Source of the DNA: AP-15 sp963762575
Lineage (GTDB): Bacteria > Pseudomonadota > Alphaproteobacteria > ATCC43930 > CGMCC-115725
DNA length: 64,000 bases
Assembly: GCA_963762575.1 (NCBI GenBank)
Contig: CAVXLL010000016.1
Span: 248,001 to 312,000, forward strand
Reading direction: 5' to 3'
Position 1 is the first letter of the stretch. Every line of letters begins with the position of its first letter. A program made the translations under genes and the position numbers. This document shows, piece after piece, positions 34,504 to 43,285 of this stretch. The notes under the pieces are model-generated. The model had not been told where the DNA came from and made no database searches. It was given only the letters and a program-made list of their open reading frames with translations.

Positions 34504-35811
34504 TCAGGCGCGCTTTTCGACCGGGACGTAATGGCGTTCGTCTGCTCCCACGAAGAGCTGGCGCGGGCGCATCAGCTTGGCGTCGGTATCCTCGAGCATC
34601 TCCTCCCACTGTGCGACCCAACCGACGGTGCGCGCGATTGCGAACAGGGCGGTAAACATCGACGTCGGGAACCCGATCGCCTTCAGGATGATTCCCGAAT
34701 AGAAATCGACGTTCGGGTATAATTTCCTTGTAATGAAATAGTCGTCGTTCAGCGAGATCTTTTCCAGCTCCATCGCCAGGTCGAGCGTTGGATCATCTTT
34801 GATACCCAGCTCGGCAAGCACTTCATGGCAGCTGTCGCGCAGAACGCGGGCCCGCGGATCGTAGTTTTTGTAGACACGATGACCAAAGCCATACTCGATG
34901 TCGTTCTTGTTTTTTACCTCTTTGATAAATTCGGGGATGTTCTTCTTGTCGCCAATCCGATCGAGCATCTTCAGCACCTGCTCATTGGCGCCGCCATGCG
35001 CCGGCCCCCAGAGCGAGGCGATCCCCGCGGCGATGCAGGCGAACGGGTTGGCGCCGCTCGATCCGGCGTTGCGCACCGTTGCTGTCGACGCATTCTGTTC
35101 GTGATCGGCATGCAGGATGAAGATACGATCGAGCGCCCGTGCCACGACCGGGTTGACTTTGTATTCTTCGCATGGCACGGCGAATGTCATATGGAGGAAA
35201 TTTTCGGCGTAACCCAGTGAGTTCTGCGGATACATGAATGGTTGGCCATGCGTATATTTGTAGGCCATGGCCGCGATCGTCGGCATCTTAGCAATCAGGC
35301 GATATGAGGCGACCATCCTTTGGTAGGGGTCGTGAATGTCGGTTGAATCGTGGTAAAACGCGGATAATGCCCCGACCACGCCGCACATGACCGCCATCGG
35401 ATGCGCGTCGCGGCGGAAGCCGTTGAAAAAGCTGGAAAGCTGTTCGTGCACCATCGTGTGGTGGGTAATGTCGTAAACGAACTGGGCCTTTTCCTTGGCG
35501 TTCGGCAATTCTCCATTCAGCAACAGATACGCGACTTCGAGAAAATCACTGTGCTCCGCCAGCTCCTGGATCGGATAGCCGCGATACATCAAGATCCCTT
35601 GGTCGCCGTCGATATAGGTGATGGCGGAGCGGCAGGCGGCGGTCGCCATGAAGCCGGGATCGTAGGTGAAATGCCCGGTCTGCGCGTAAAGCTTGCGGAT
35701 ATCGATGACGCGCGGGCCGATTGATCCGCCAATCACCGGAAGATCAATCGACTTCCCGGTTTCGTTGTCGGTAAGCGTCACCGTTCCGGTGACCATGTTG
35801 TTGCCGTCCAT
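34504..35811 (-). CDS. gltA: Citrate synthase
   Basis: A 435-residue type II (hexameric, NADH-sensitive type) citrate synthase that condenses oxaloacetate with acetyl-CoA. Active-site landmarks are LHADHEQNASTATVRNAGSS, WGPAHGGANEQVL with the catalytic histidine, and FGHRVYKNYDPRARVL with its histidine, arginine and aspartate. The start at 35811 has AGGTGG upstream, and the protein begins with a small beta-domain (MVTGTVTLTDNETGKSIDLP) as in proteobacterial enzymes. It follows gltX by 87 bases on the same strand. Confidence 0.96.
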   Translation of the reverse strand: MDGNNMVTGTVTLTDNETGKSIDLPVIGGSIGPRVIDIRKLYAQTGHFTYDPGFMATAACRSAITYIDGDQGILMYRGYPIQELAEHSDFLEVAYLLLNGELPNAKEKAQFVYDITHHTMVHEQLSSFFNGFRRDAHPMAVMCGVVGALSAFYHDSTDIHDPYQRMVASYRLIAKMPTIAAMAYKYTHGQPFMYPQNSLGYAENFLHMTFAVPCEEYKVNPVVARALDRIFILHADHEQNASTATVRNAGSSGANPFACIAAGIASLWGPAHGGANEQVLKMLDRIGDKKNIPEFIKEVKNKNDIEYGFGHRVYKNYDPRARVLRDSCHEVLAELGIKDDPTLDLAMELEKISLNDDYFITRKLYPNVDFYSGIILKAIGFPTSMFTALFAIARTVGWVAQWEEMLEDTDAKLMRPRQLFVGADERHYVPVEKRA

Positions 35812-35898
35812 CGATCCACCTCTGTCGCTAAGCCTGCTGGCGGTTGCCTGATGCAGTGCAAAAATAGGCCTGTCGAGCGCACTTGGCAAACGCGCGTG

Positions 35899-37305
35899 TC
35901 AGCCCGCCGCTCCAGCCGCATCGGCGACCCTTCCAAGGCTCTCCTCGCGACCCAGGATCTTCATCACAACGAATATACCCGGCGAAGCAATCGAACCGGT
36001 CAGTACGGCGCGCAGCGGCTGGGCAACCGCGCCGAGTTGGGCTCCCTTCTGATCGGCGAAGGAGCGGATCTCGTCCTCGAGGCGTTCCGGCTCCCATTCC
36101 GCGGTGCGTAGGCGGTCGATCAAATCGGCTAGCAGCTGCCGCGTGTCAGGAGTCAGCAGCCTCGCGGCCTTGTCATCGAGCCGGATTGGCCGTGGCGCGA
36201 CCAGAAAGCGCGCATTGGCGGCCAGCTCCACCACCGTTTTCGGGCGCAGCTTGAGCTCGGGCATAGCCTCTCGCAGGCGGCCGAGCTCGACATCGGTGAG
36301 CGGCTTTCCGACCAGCTTTTCAAGTCTCGGCGCGATTAGCGCGACGAGGCGCTCGTCCTCGGCGGCGCGGATATAATGGCCATTCAGATTGTCGAGCTTG
36401 GCGAAGTCGAACCGCGCCGGCGCGCGGCCAACGGCATCGATATCGAACCACTCGATTGCCTGTTCGGTCGAGATGATCTCATCGTCTCCATGGCTCCAAC
36501 CCAGACGGAGAAGGTAATTTCGAAGAGCCTCGGGCAAGTAGCCCAGTTCGCGATACGCGTCGACGCCGAGCGCCCCGTGGCGCTTCGACAATTTCGCGCC
36601 GTCGGGACCGTGGATCAGCGGCACATGGGCGAATTCCGGAACCGTCCAGCCGAGCGCGTCATAGATCTGCTTCTGACGGAAGGCGTTATTGAGGTGGTCG
36701 TCGCCGCGGACCACATGGGTAATGCCCATGTCGTGGTCGTCGACGACGACGGACAGGTTGTAGGTCGGCGTGCCGTCGGCGCGCAGGATTATCAGATCGT
36801 CGAGCTCGGTATTGGCAACCGTCACATCTCCTTGGACATGGTCATGGATCGTCGTCGAACCGTGCTGCGGCGCTTTCAGCCGGATGGCCGGCGCGACGCC
36901 GGCAGGAGCCTCCGACGGATCGCGGTAGCGCCAGGTCCCGTCATAGCGAACCGAGCGCTTTTCGGCGCGCGCCTCCTCACGCATCGCCTCGAGTTCCGCC
37001 GGTGTGCAGTAGCAGTAATAGGCCCGCCCCGCTGAGAGCAGCCGCCGGGCGACTTCGGCGTGGCAGGAGGCGCGGGAGGACTGATGGACGATTTCGCCGT
37101 CCCAAGCGAGCCCGAGCCAGTCGAGCCCGTCGATGATCGCCGAGACTGCCTCCGGCGTCGATCTGGTGCGGTCGGTGTCCTCGATGCGCAACAGGAACCT
37201 GCCCCCATGGTGCCGCGCAAACAGCCAGTTGAAGAGCGCGGTGCGCGCTCCGCCAATGTGCAGAAACCCGGTCGGAGAGGGGGCAAAACGAACGACGACG
37301 CTCAT
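35899..37305 (-). CDS. gltX: Glutamate-tRNA ligase
   Basis: A 468-residue class I aminoacyl-tRNA synthetase. RFAPSPTGFLHIGGARTALF contains the HIGH-type motif and DGAKLSKRHGALGVDAYREL the KMSKS-type motif (KLSKR). RIEDTDRTRST and HVVRGDDHLNNAFRQ are further family signatures. Some alphaproteobacteria use GltX also to form Glu-tRNA(Gln), which needs gatCAB; the amidase at 19 kb is not an obvious match for that. It precedes gltA. Confidence 0.95.
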   Translation of the reverse strand: MSVVVRFAPSPTGFLHIGGARTALFNWLFARHHGGRFLLRIEDTDRTRSTPEAVSAIIDGLDWLGLAWDGEIVHQSSRASCHAEVARRLLSAGRAYYCYCTPAELEAMREEARAEKRSVRYDGTWRYRDPSEAPAGVAPAIRLKAPQHGSTTIHDHVQGDVTVANTELDDLIILRADGTPTYNLSVVVDDHDMGITHVVRGDDHLNNAFRQKQIYDALGWTVPEFAHVPLIHGPDGAKLSKRHGALGVDAYRELGYLPEALRNYLLRLGWSHGDDEIISTEQAIEWFDIDAVGRAPARFDFAKLDNLNGHYIRAAEDERLVALIAPRLEKLVGKPLTDVELGRLREAMPELKLRPKTVVELAANARFLVAPRPIRLDDKAARLLTPDTRQLLADLIDRLRTAEWEPERLEDEIRSFADQKGAQLGAVAQPLRAVLTGSIASPGIFVVMKILGREESLGRVADAAGAAG

Positions 37306-37336
37306 CCCCCGAGGATGGGGACGGGTCCCGGAGATA

Positions 37337-38968
37337 TCAACGATCGGGCAAGGGGTGGCCGCGAAACATCTCGCGCAGCTGGGCCTTCATGATTTTGCCG
37401 GTCGCGGTATGGGGCAGCTCGTCCAGCACCACCACGTCATCGGGCAGCATCCAGCGCGGGAAGCGCTCCCCGAGAAATGCGAGAAGGTCGTTGCACTGCG
37501 GCCGGCGATCCGGCCGCGGCGTAACGATCAACAATGGCCGCTCGGCCCAGCGCGGGTGGGGGACGGCGACCACCGCAGCTTCGGCGACATCGGGATGCGC
37601 GACGGCGGCGTTTTCGAGATCGATTGAGCTGATCCATTCGCCGCCGGATTTGATGACGTCCTTCCGCCGGTCCATGATCTGCATGTAACCGTCGGCGTCG
37701 ATCGTCGCGACGTCTCCGGTGTGAAACCAGCCGTCCTCGTCGACGGCTGCGGCGCTCGCTTCGGCGTCCTCGAAATAACCGTTGACGATCCACGGGCCGC
37801 GCACCAGCAGTTCGCCCATCGATGCGCCGTCATGGGGCTGGCTCTGCCCGGCATCGTCGACCACCTTCATCTCGACCCCGAAAACCGGCCGGCCTTGCTT
37901 GCACTTGACCTTCATCTGCGCCTCCGGGTCGAGGACAGGATGCTTGGCCTTCAGCGCTGCCGTCGTGCCGAGCGGGCTCGTTTCGGTCATCCCCCAGCCC
38001 TGTCGCACCAGAATGCCGCGGCTTTCGAAGGCCTCGATCAGCGAGGGCGGCACCGCCGAGCCGCCCGACAGAACCCAGCGCAACATCGAGCAGCGCGCGC
38101 CGCTGGCGGCGAGATAGGCCTCGAACCCGAGCCAGACGGTCGGCACTCCGAGGCTGACCGTCACGCCCTCCGCCTCGAACAACTCATAAAGGCTCTGCCC
38201 GTCGAGCCATGCCCCGGGCAGCACCAGCTTTGCCCCATTCATCGGCGCTGTGTATGCGATTCCCCAGCCGCAGGCGTGAAACAGCGGCACCACCGGGCAC
38301 ACCGTGTCGCGCGCCGACAGTGGGATCGCGTCGGGGAGCGAGATCCCGAAGGCGTGTAACACCGTCGAGCGGTGGCTATAGAGCGCGCCTTTGGGCTTGC
38401 CGGTGGTTCCGGAGGTGTAGCAGAGGGCGGCAGCGGACCGCTCGTCGAATTCGGGCCACTCGAAGTCCTCGTCCTCGGCCGCGATCAGCGTCTCGTAACA
38501 GGAGAGGCGCCGGAGGCTGGTCGTAGGCTCGGCGCCCTCTTCGGTCATCAATACGATCCGGCAGTCGGCCGGAAGATGGGGCGCCAGCCGCTCGATCAGC
38601 GGGACAAAGCTCAGGTCCACGAATAGCAGCCGGTCCGCGGCATGATTGACTATGTAGACGATCTGGTCCTCGAACAGCCGAGGGTTGATCGTGTGGCAGA
38701 CCGCGCCGATACCCGAGATCGCGTAATAGAGCTCGAAATGGCGAAAGGTGTTCCAGGCGAGCGTCCCGACGCGCTCGCCGGGTCTGATCCCCAGCCTCAG
38801 CAGAGCACGAGCGAGCCTCTTGGACCGGCGCTCTGCCTCGCCGTAGGTATAGTGATGGATCGGCCCCTCGACAGTGCGCGACACGATTTCGGTGTCGCTA
38901 TGGTAAATCGCCGCGTGCTTGATGATCGCGGAGACGAGGAGCGGCCGCTCCGACATCAACCCGTGCAT
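37337..38968 (-). CDS. AMP-forming acyl-CoA synthetase
   Basis: A 543-residue ANL-superfamily ligase. The phosphate loop is CYTSGTTGKPKGALYSH, followed by QGWGMTETSPLG, the GWFHTGDVATIDADGYMQI core and the C-terminal lysine in LPHTATGKIMKAQLRE. It activates a fatty or other carboxylic acid through an acyl-AMP to the CoA thioester. It most resembles medium/long-chain fatty-acid ligases of the FadD3/AlkK type. ATG 38968 has GGGAGGA at a good distance. Same direction as gltX, 31 bases upstream of it. Confidence 0.9.
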   Translation of the reverse strand: MHGLMSERPLLVSAIIKHAAIYHSDTEIVSRTVEGPIHHYTYGEAERRSKRLARALLRLGIRPGERVGTLAWNTFRHFELYYAISGIGAVCHTINPRLFEDQIVYIVNHAADRLLFVDLSFVPLIERLAPHLPADCRIVLMTEEGAEPTTSLRRLSCYETLIAAEDEDFEWPEFDERSAAALCYTSGTTGKPKGALYSHRSTVLHAFGISLPDAIPLSARDTVCPVVPLFHACGWGIAYTAPMNGAKLVLPGAWLDGQSLYELFEAEGVTVSLGVPTVWLGFEAYLAASGARCSMLRWVLSGGSAVPPSLIEAFESRGILVRQGWGMTETSPLGTTAALKAKHPVLDPEAQMKVKCKQGRPVFGVEMKVVDDAGQSQPHDGASMGELLVRGPWIVNGYFEDAEASAAAVDEDGWFHTGDVATIDADGYMQIMDRRKDVIKSGGEWISSIDLENAAVAHPDVAEAAVVAVPHPRWAERPLLIVTPRPDRRPQCNDLLAFLGERFPRWMLPDDVVVLDELPHTATGKIMKAQLREMFRGHPLPDR

Positions 38969-39055
38969 CGCTTCCTCCCGTAGGCCATCCCCATCGATAT
39001 TTCGCATCAATTCTACATGGAAGCGGATCTTTGTTCTGCACGAAAGGGAATAGGC

Positions 39056-39835
39056 ATGCCGATCGAGCTCGCCGCGAACGAATCCGGTTCCGGGCCGCCG
39101 GTTGCGATCCTGCACGGACTTTTCGGCTCGGGCCGCAACTGGCGGTCGGTCGCCCGGCACCTCGCAGCACGCCACCGGGTTCTGACCCTTGATCTGCGCA
39201 ATCACGGCGCCTCGCCTTGGGCGGACGGGATGTCCTACGACGAAATGGTCGAGGACCTGCAGGCGTCGTTCCGCGCCCGCGGCATCGAACATGCCTCTCT
39301 GCTGGGGCACAGCATGGGCGGTAAAGTCGCAATGCGGATGGCCTTGCTCCATCCCGGCGAGGTCGATCGGCTGGTCATCGTGGATATCGCCCCGGCTGCC
39401 AATCCGCCAAACTTGCTCGCCTACATTCACGCCATGCGGGCGATTGATCTCCGCGGCGTCAAGCGGCGCGCCGAGGTCGATGCCGCGCTGGCCGGGGCCG
39501 TTCCCGACCCCGCCGAACGTGCTTTTTTGTTGCAGAACTTGGTGATCGATGAAGAGGCCGCCCGTTGGCGCCTGAACCTGGAAGCGATCGAGCGCGGCTT
39601 CCCGCAAATCGTCGGCTTTCCCGACCTCCCGGCGGGCACCGCTTACCGGGGACCGGCATTATTCGTCGCGGGTGCCCGCTCCAACTACATCCAACCCGAG
39701 CACGAACCCGCGATCCGCCGGCTGTTCCCGGCGGCCCGGATCATGCGCATCGAAGGCGCCGGACACTGGGTGCATGCTGAACAGCCGCAAGCCTTCCTGC
39801 AGACCGTCGGTCCGTTCCTTTCGGGCGCTGTCTAG
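39056..39835 (+). CDS. Alpha/beta-hydrolase (YbfF-like esterase)
   Basis: A 259-residue alpha/beta hydrolase. ILHGLFGSGRNWRSVARHLA holds the oxyanion loop, TLDLRNHGASPW follows, and the nucleophile elbow is LLGHSMGGKVAMRM (Ser near 96). The acid is expected in the region of FVAGARSNYIQPEHE, and the histidine is in EGAGHWVHAEQP. The R-N-H-G-x-S pattern fits the YbfF acyl-CoA esterase group. Divergent from the acyl-CoA synthetase gene, with AAGGGAA upstream of the ATG. Confidence 0.88.
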   Translation: MPIELAANESGSGPPVAILHGLFGSGRNWRSVARHLAARHRVLTLDLRNHGASPWADGMSYDEMVEDLQASFRARGIEHASLLGHSMGGKVAMRMALLHPGEVDRLVIVDIAPAANPPNLLAYIHAMRAIDLRGVKRRAEVDAALAGAVPDPAERAFLLQNLVIDEEAARWRLNLEAIERGFPQIVGFPDLPAGTAYRGPALFVAGARSNYIQPEHEPAIRRLFPAARIMRIEGAGHWVHAEQPQAFLQTVGPFLSGAV

Positions 39836-39848
39836 CACTTCCCGTGGC

Positions 39849-39877
39849 TTGCCTGCCGTGCGCATTTTCGCTACACC
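39849..39877 (+). promoter_or_regulatory. Promoter of tRNA-Val
   Basis: TTGCCT (39849-39854) and TACACC (39872-39877) are separated by 17 bases and end 26 bases before the tRNA. The spacing suits a housekeeping promoter of a stable RNA gene. Confidence 0.5.
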
Positions 39878-39903
39878 CTCGTCCCCACCCCGACCGTGGT
39901 CAC

Positions 39904-39978
39904 GGGCGCGTAGCTCAGCGGGAGAGCACTACGTTGACATCGTAGGGGTCACTGGTTCAATCCCAGTCGCGCCCACCA
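39904..39978 (+). tRNA. tRNA-Val(GAC)
   Basis: Cloverleaf with acceptor stem GGGCGCG/CGCGCCC, D-arm GCTC-AGCGGGA-GAGC, anticodon stem-loop CTACG-TTGACAT-CGTAG (anticodon GAC), T-arm CTGG-GTTCAATC region and an encoded CCA end (39976-39978). The anticodon reads GUC and GUU valine codons. It stands alone with its own promoter. Confidence 0.96.
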
Positions 39979-40115
39979 TCCTTTTCAAGAACTTAAATCA
40001 TCCGAGCAAAAGTCGCCCCGTTCTTAGGTAAGCGAGAGGTAAGGGGCAAGACGGTTTGGGCACCGATCCCGTCGCTTCTCTAAGCCGGCACATGGTATCA
40101 ACTGGCACTGGCCGG

Positions 40116-40403
40116 TCAGCGGTGCTCACTCGGCACGAATACGGTGCTCGGGCTCGTGATAAATGGGCTGCTCGCGCTGTTGCCCGACGGCGGTGCAGAG
40201 AGCTGGAGCCTCATACCGCCCGGTAATCCGAAAGTCGTTCCTCCGGATTGCCCGTTTGACATCTTCTCGGCAAGTTCGTCCGGGTCGGCGAGGCGGTTGC
40301 TTATAGTCGCGGGAGCGACCGGCTGCGTCGAGAATGCCCATGCATCCTGCGCGCCCGACAGAAAGGCAACTACTCCAGCAATCAGAAAAAGCGTTCTACT
40401 CAT
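40116..40403 (-). CDS. Small secreted hypothetical protein
   Basis: A 95-residue protein with a signal peptide (MSRTLFLIAGVVAFLSGAQ, cleavage near AWA-F at residue 23-24). The mature part is rich in proline, serine and glycine without cysteines (GGTTFGLPGGMRLQLSAPPS). AAGGGGGG lies 5 nt before the ATG at 40403. No family recognised; probably periplasmic or surface-exposed. It is convergent with tRNA-Val. Confidence 0.55.
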   Translation of the reverse strand: MSRTLFLIAGVVAFLSGAQDAWAFSTQPVAPATISNRLADPDELAEKMSNGQSGGTTFGLPGGMRLQLSAPPSGNSASSPFITSPSTVFVPSEHR

Positions 40404-40612
40404 CGGACCCCCCTTCAGGAACGACAGGATTGTACGCCTCGGGCCGGTCAATGTCATCCCCTCGCCCCTAGCGACATCGCCGGTCGCACAGAGCATGCCG
40501 CGCGAGATAACAGCCGCTCTGCGCATAGTGATTTCGCAAGCTGCCGCCCGAACTGCTAACGTTTTCGTCGACAGAACGCCCTTTGATGCACGAGGTCCGA
40601 AGGAGGCGCGGC

Positions 40613-40804
40613 GTGGGCTGGGTGATTATCCATTGGTTTGAGCTAGGTACTTTGGCTCTACTTTCTCTGAACCTTTGGTTTGTCTCTTCGGTATTGAACG
40701 CTTTGAGGGAGACAAATCATTGGCTTGCCTTTCTGACCCGCGTTCGGTGGGATGAGACAGATGGGCCAAAACATGCGAATGAGGGCCAGCGCAGTCCGCC
40801 ATAG
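40613..40804 (+). CDS. Small membrane protein
   Basis: A 63-residue protein starting with GTG at 40613, which has GGAGG about 6 nt upstream. One transmembrane helix is evident (WFELGTLALLSLNLWFVSSV, residues 8-27), followed by an amphipathic stretch (LNALRETNHWLAFLTRVRWD) and a polar tail. Function unknown. It is divergent from the small secreted protein gene. Confidence 0.5.
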   Translation: MGWVIIHWFELGTLALLSLNLWFVSSVLNALRETNHWLAFLTRVRWDETDGPKHANEGQRSPP

Positions 40805-41111
40805 TGACACCTTGTTGACAGTTGACGCGTAGGATCGAAGCGGGCTTGGCGACCAATCCGGCCGGGCCAAGCCCGCGTGGGGAGCGGCGTCGAGAGTGTC
40901 CCCCAACCCGGCGCCGCTCCTTCCCCAAATGGCCTGCCGTTCACCCGCGATGCGCGCCGGTCGCGTCGCAACCGGCCTGCGCCGGCTACGCGCCTTGCCC
41001 TCCAATCGATCGAAACGACCGCGGCGCCCCTTCCTTCCGCATCCGCAGCACCGGAGGCGTCACCGCATCCAACTTCTTAGCTCTATGCCGGATAAATCGA
41101 CGATGCCGTTG
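40805..41111. other. Convergent intergenic region with two strong hairpins
   Basis: No gene is supported. GCGGGCTTGG pairs with CCAAGCCCGC (40840-40876), and GGAGCGGCG with CGCCGCTCC (40881-40920). Neither has a T-run, so they are probably Rho-assisted stops or RNA-stabilising ends between the plus-strand membrane gene and minus-strand thiE. Confidence 0.5.
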
Positions 41112-41783
41112 CTACGTAAACCTCTTGGTGAAGGCACGCCCGTAGCGGGCGAACACTTCATTGAACTCGTCCACTGCGGCGCGCGGGCCTCTTGGATGGG
41201 ACCAGATCGCGCCGATGACGGCGAGAAAATCGGCCCCGGCTTCGACCAGGGGCCCGCAATTTTCTTGGCTAATGCCGCCGATTGCGCAGCACGGGACGAC
41301 TGTCGTTTCGCTCCAGTCGCGCAGCAGCTCGGGGTCGGCGTGGTGCTTGGCGGCCTTGGTCGTGCTCGGGAAGAAAGCGCCAAAGGCGACGTAATCGGCG
41401 CCGGCTTCGGCGGCGGCAATGGCGCGGTCGCGGCTCGCGCCGCAGGTGACGCCGACGATATGGTCGGGGCCGAGCAGCCGCCTAGCCTCGGCATAGGGCA
41501 TGTCCTCTTCGCCGACATGCACCCCGTCGCAATCGAGCTCGGCCGCAAGGTCGGGGCGGTCGTTCATGATGAAGGCGACGCCGCGGTCCTGGGCGATCGG
41601 CTTCAGCACCTTGGTGGCGCGCCGGATCGCGTCGTCATCGCAATCCTTCAGGCGCAGCTGCAAGGAGGCGACGTCGCCGCCGGCGAGCGCCTCCTCGAAC
41701 TCTTTCGAAAACCGGTCGGGGTCTAGCGCGGGCGGCGTGATCAGGTAAAGCCGTGTCGTCGGCCGCGTCTCGCGCTGGGCCAA
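41112..41783 (-). CDS. thiE: Thiamine-phosphate synthase
   Basis: A 223-residue TIM-barrel enzyme. Landmarks are LYLITPPALDPDRF, SLQLRLKDCDDDAI (for the usual Q-x-R-x-K), AFIMNDRPDLAAELDCDGVH, VGVTCGASRDRAIAAAEAGA, YVAFGAFFPSTTKA and CCAIGGISQENCGPLVEAGA. ThiE joins hydroxymethylpyrimidine diphosphate with thiazole phosphate. The substrate-binding V-H-V-G-x-x-D/E motif (VHVGEED) is present. No TPP riboswitch was identified upstream. It starts four bases after the stop of a 41-codon gene on the same strand. Confidence 0.92.
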   Translation of the reverse strand: MAQRETRPTTRLYLITPPALDPDRFSKEFEEALAGGDVASLQLRLKDCDDDAIRRATKVLKPIAQDRGVAFIMNDRPDLAAELDCDGVHVGEEDMPYAEARRLLGPDHIVGVTCGASRDRAIAAAEAGADYVAFGAFFPSTTKAAKHHADPELLRDWSETTVVPCCAIGGISQENCGPLVEAGADFLAVIGAIWSHPRGPRAAVDEFNEVFARYGRAFTKRFT

Positions 41784-41786
41784 GGG

Positions 41787-41912
41787 TCAGTCTTTCCCCT
41801 GGTAGATCTTGATGATTTTGCCCAGCATGTCCAGGGCCTCCGCCTTCGGCCGCTGGAATGTGTCGCTCTCGTAATTGCTGAGGATGCGCTTGACGGGGTC
41901 GGTGAGTTCCAT
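41787..41912 (-). CDS. 41-residue protein resembling the N-terminus of class I fructose-bisphosphate aldolase
   Basis: ATG at 41912 follows AGGAAGGAAAG. The product starts MELTDPVKRILSNYESDT, which matches the usual opening of bacterial class I fructose-bisphosphate aldolase (VK-ILS-Y-SD-PGTKAN). It then diverges to FQRPKAEALDMLGKIIKIYQ and stops. In related genomes the aldolase gene often lies directly upstream of thiE, so this may be a remnant or a repurposed leader. It could be a real small protein translated ahead of thiE (3 bases apart). Confidence 0.45.
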   Translation of the reverse strand: MELTDPVKRILSNYESDTFQRPKAEALDMLGKIIKIYQGKD

Positions 41913-41965
41913 CGGCTTTCCTTCCTGGCAAGTGGGGCAGCGCAGACCCTTTTCAACAAACCCCC

Positions 41966-41997
41966 GATCCCGCCTTTTTATCAAACCGGGCGGGATC
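41966..41997. other. Nine-pair hairpin upstream of the thiE unit
   Basis: GATCCCGCC and GGCGGGATC form a perfect stem around a 14-base AT-rich loop. It lies 54 bases upstream of the 41-codon gene, between divergent units. It could be an attenuator or the terminator of a lost upstream gene; no T-run follows. Confidence 0.35.
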
Positions 41998-42089
41998 AGG
42001 CGAGAACCTCGGCGCGATGCCTAACGGCACGCTGGAGCGCCGGGCGATGCCGCGATAAGACCACCGGCTCGACCAAATCGGAGACGACC

Positions 42090-42407
42090 ATGCCGAAATT
42101 CCTAGCCTTCTTGCTGCTCGCCGCCTTCGCCTTGGCGAGCGCTCTTTACTCGCACGCCGAAACCGTGCTCGCGCAAGGTGCCGAGCCGAGCCTTCCCGGC
42201 GCCCCGCAGCCGACCCCTGGGTTTCCGGCGGGCCCGCGGCTGCCGGGGGGCCCGGCGGGCGGCTCCGGCAATTATGCGGTCAGTTCCGCAGCAAACGAAC
42301 ACGCCGCCTTTCTGTGGGTCGTGGACAACGTTCAGCACGCCGTCGTCCTGTGCGAAAAGACCGACGGCGGCAGGGATTTCACCTGCGTAAAGAAGCCGCT
42401 GCCTTGA
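42090..42407 (+). CDS. Small secreted hypothetical protein
   Basis: A 105-residue protein with a signal peptide (MPKFLAFLLLAAFALASALY, cleavage near SHA-ET). The mature part has a proline/glycine-rich segment (PGAPQPTPGFPAGPRLPGG) and a C-terminal domain with two cysteines (WVVDNVQHAVVLCEK and FTCVKKPLP) that may form a disulfide. Probably periplasmic. Not assigned to a family. Confidence 0.55.
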   Translation: MPKFLAFLLLAAFALASALYSHAETVLAQGAEPSLPGAPQPTPGFPAGPRLPGGPAGGSGNYAVSSAANEHAAFLWVVDNVQHAVVLCEKTDGGRDFTCVKKPLP

Positions 42408-42470
42408 CAGCGGCGCCGTCGAAGCGCGACACCGACGACCGACGGCAATGTATTTGGCGGGAATCAACCG

Positions 42471-43184
42471 ATGGCGCTCACCGATGTGAAAGCTCTCACT
42501 TTCGACGTGTTCGGCACCGTGGTGAACTGGCGCGACAGCATCGCCCGCGAGGCGAAAAGTTTTCTCGGGCCGAAGGGCTATGAGAAGGATTGGCACGCTT
42601 TCGCGGACCGTTGGCGCGCCCGCTATCAGCCGGCGATGGAGAAGGTGCGCAAGGGCGAGCGGCCCTGGGCCAGGCTCGACGATTTGCATCGCGAGAACCT
42701 GGTCCAGCTCTTAGAGGAATATGAGATCAGCGATCTGGGCGAGGGGGAGATCGACTATCTCAACCGCGCCTGGCACCGGCTCGACGGATGGCCGGACACG
42801 GTTGAAGGCCTGACCCGCCTAAAACGCAAATTCATCCTCGCGACATTGTCGAACGGCAATGTCGCGCTGATGGTCAACATGGCCAAACACGCCGGGCTGC
42901 CGTGGGATGTGATCCTCGGCGCGGAGGTTGCCCACGCCTACAAGCCGCAGCCCGAAGCTTACGACCGCAGCGCTGCTCTGCTCGACCTCAAACCCGGGGA
43001 GTGCATGATGGTGGCGGCGCATAATGGCGATCTCGTCGCGGCGCGCGGCCGCGGATTTCGCACCGCCTTCGTCAGCCGGCCACTCGAACACGGCCCCAAC
43101 AAGACCCGAGACCTCAAAGCCGAGGATGATTTCGACGTGATCGCCGACGATTTCGTCGATCTGGCAACCAAGCTCGGCTGCTGA
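42471..43184 (+). CDS. HAD-superfamily type II haloacid dehalogenase
   Basis: A 237-residue HAD hydrolase. The nucleophile motif is TFDVFGTVVNWRDSIAREA (D-x-F-G-T near residue 11), motif II is LATLSNGNVALMV, the lysine is in AHAYKPQPEAYDRSA, and motif III is MMVAAHNGDLVAARGRGF. This is the type II L-2-haloacid dehalogenase group, which may also act on other 2-substituted acids. The start follows the usual context and the protein ends close to the family's normal length. Confidence 0.88.
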   Translation: MALTDVKALTFDVFGTVVNWRDSIAREAKSFLGPKGYEKDWHAFADRWRARYQPAMEKVRKGERPWARLDDLHRENLVQLLEEYEISDLGEGEIDYLNRAWHRLDGWPDTVEGLTRLKRKFILATLSNGNVALMVNMAKHAGLPWDVILGAEVAHAYKPQPEAYDRSAALLDLKPGECMMVAAHNGDLVAARGRGFRTAFVSRPLEHGPNKTRDLKAEDDFDVIADDFVDLATKLGC

Positions 43185-43285
43185 GGATTTCAGACCGGCT
43201 ATCCACCAAACCCAGTCGCCGATTAATACCGGATTACGGCCGATTTCGCCGACCCCGTCGAGCGTTTCCGCTCGAACTGAACCCC

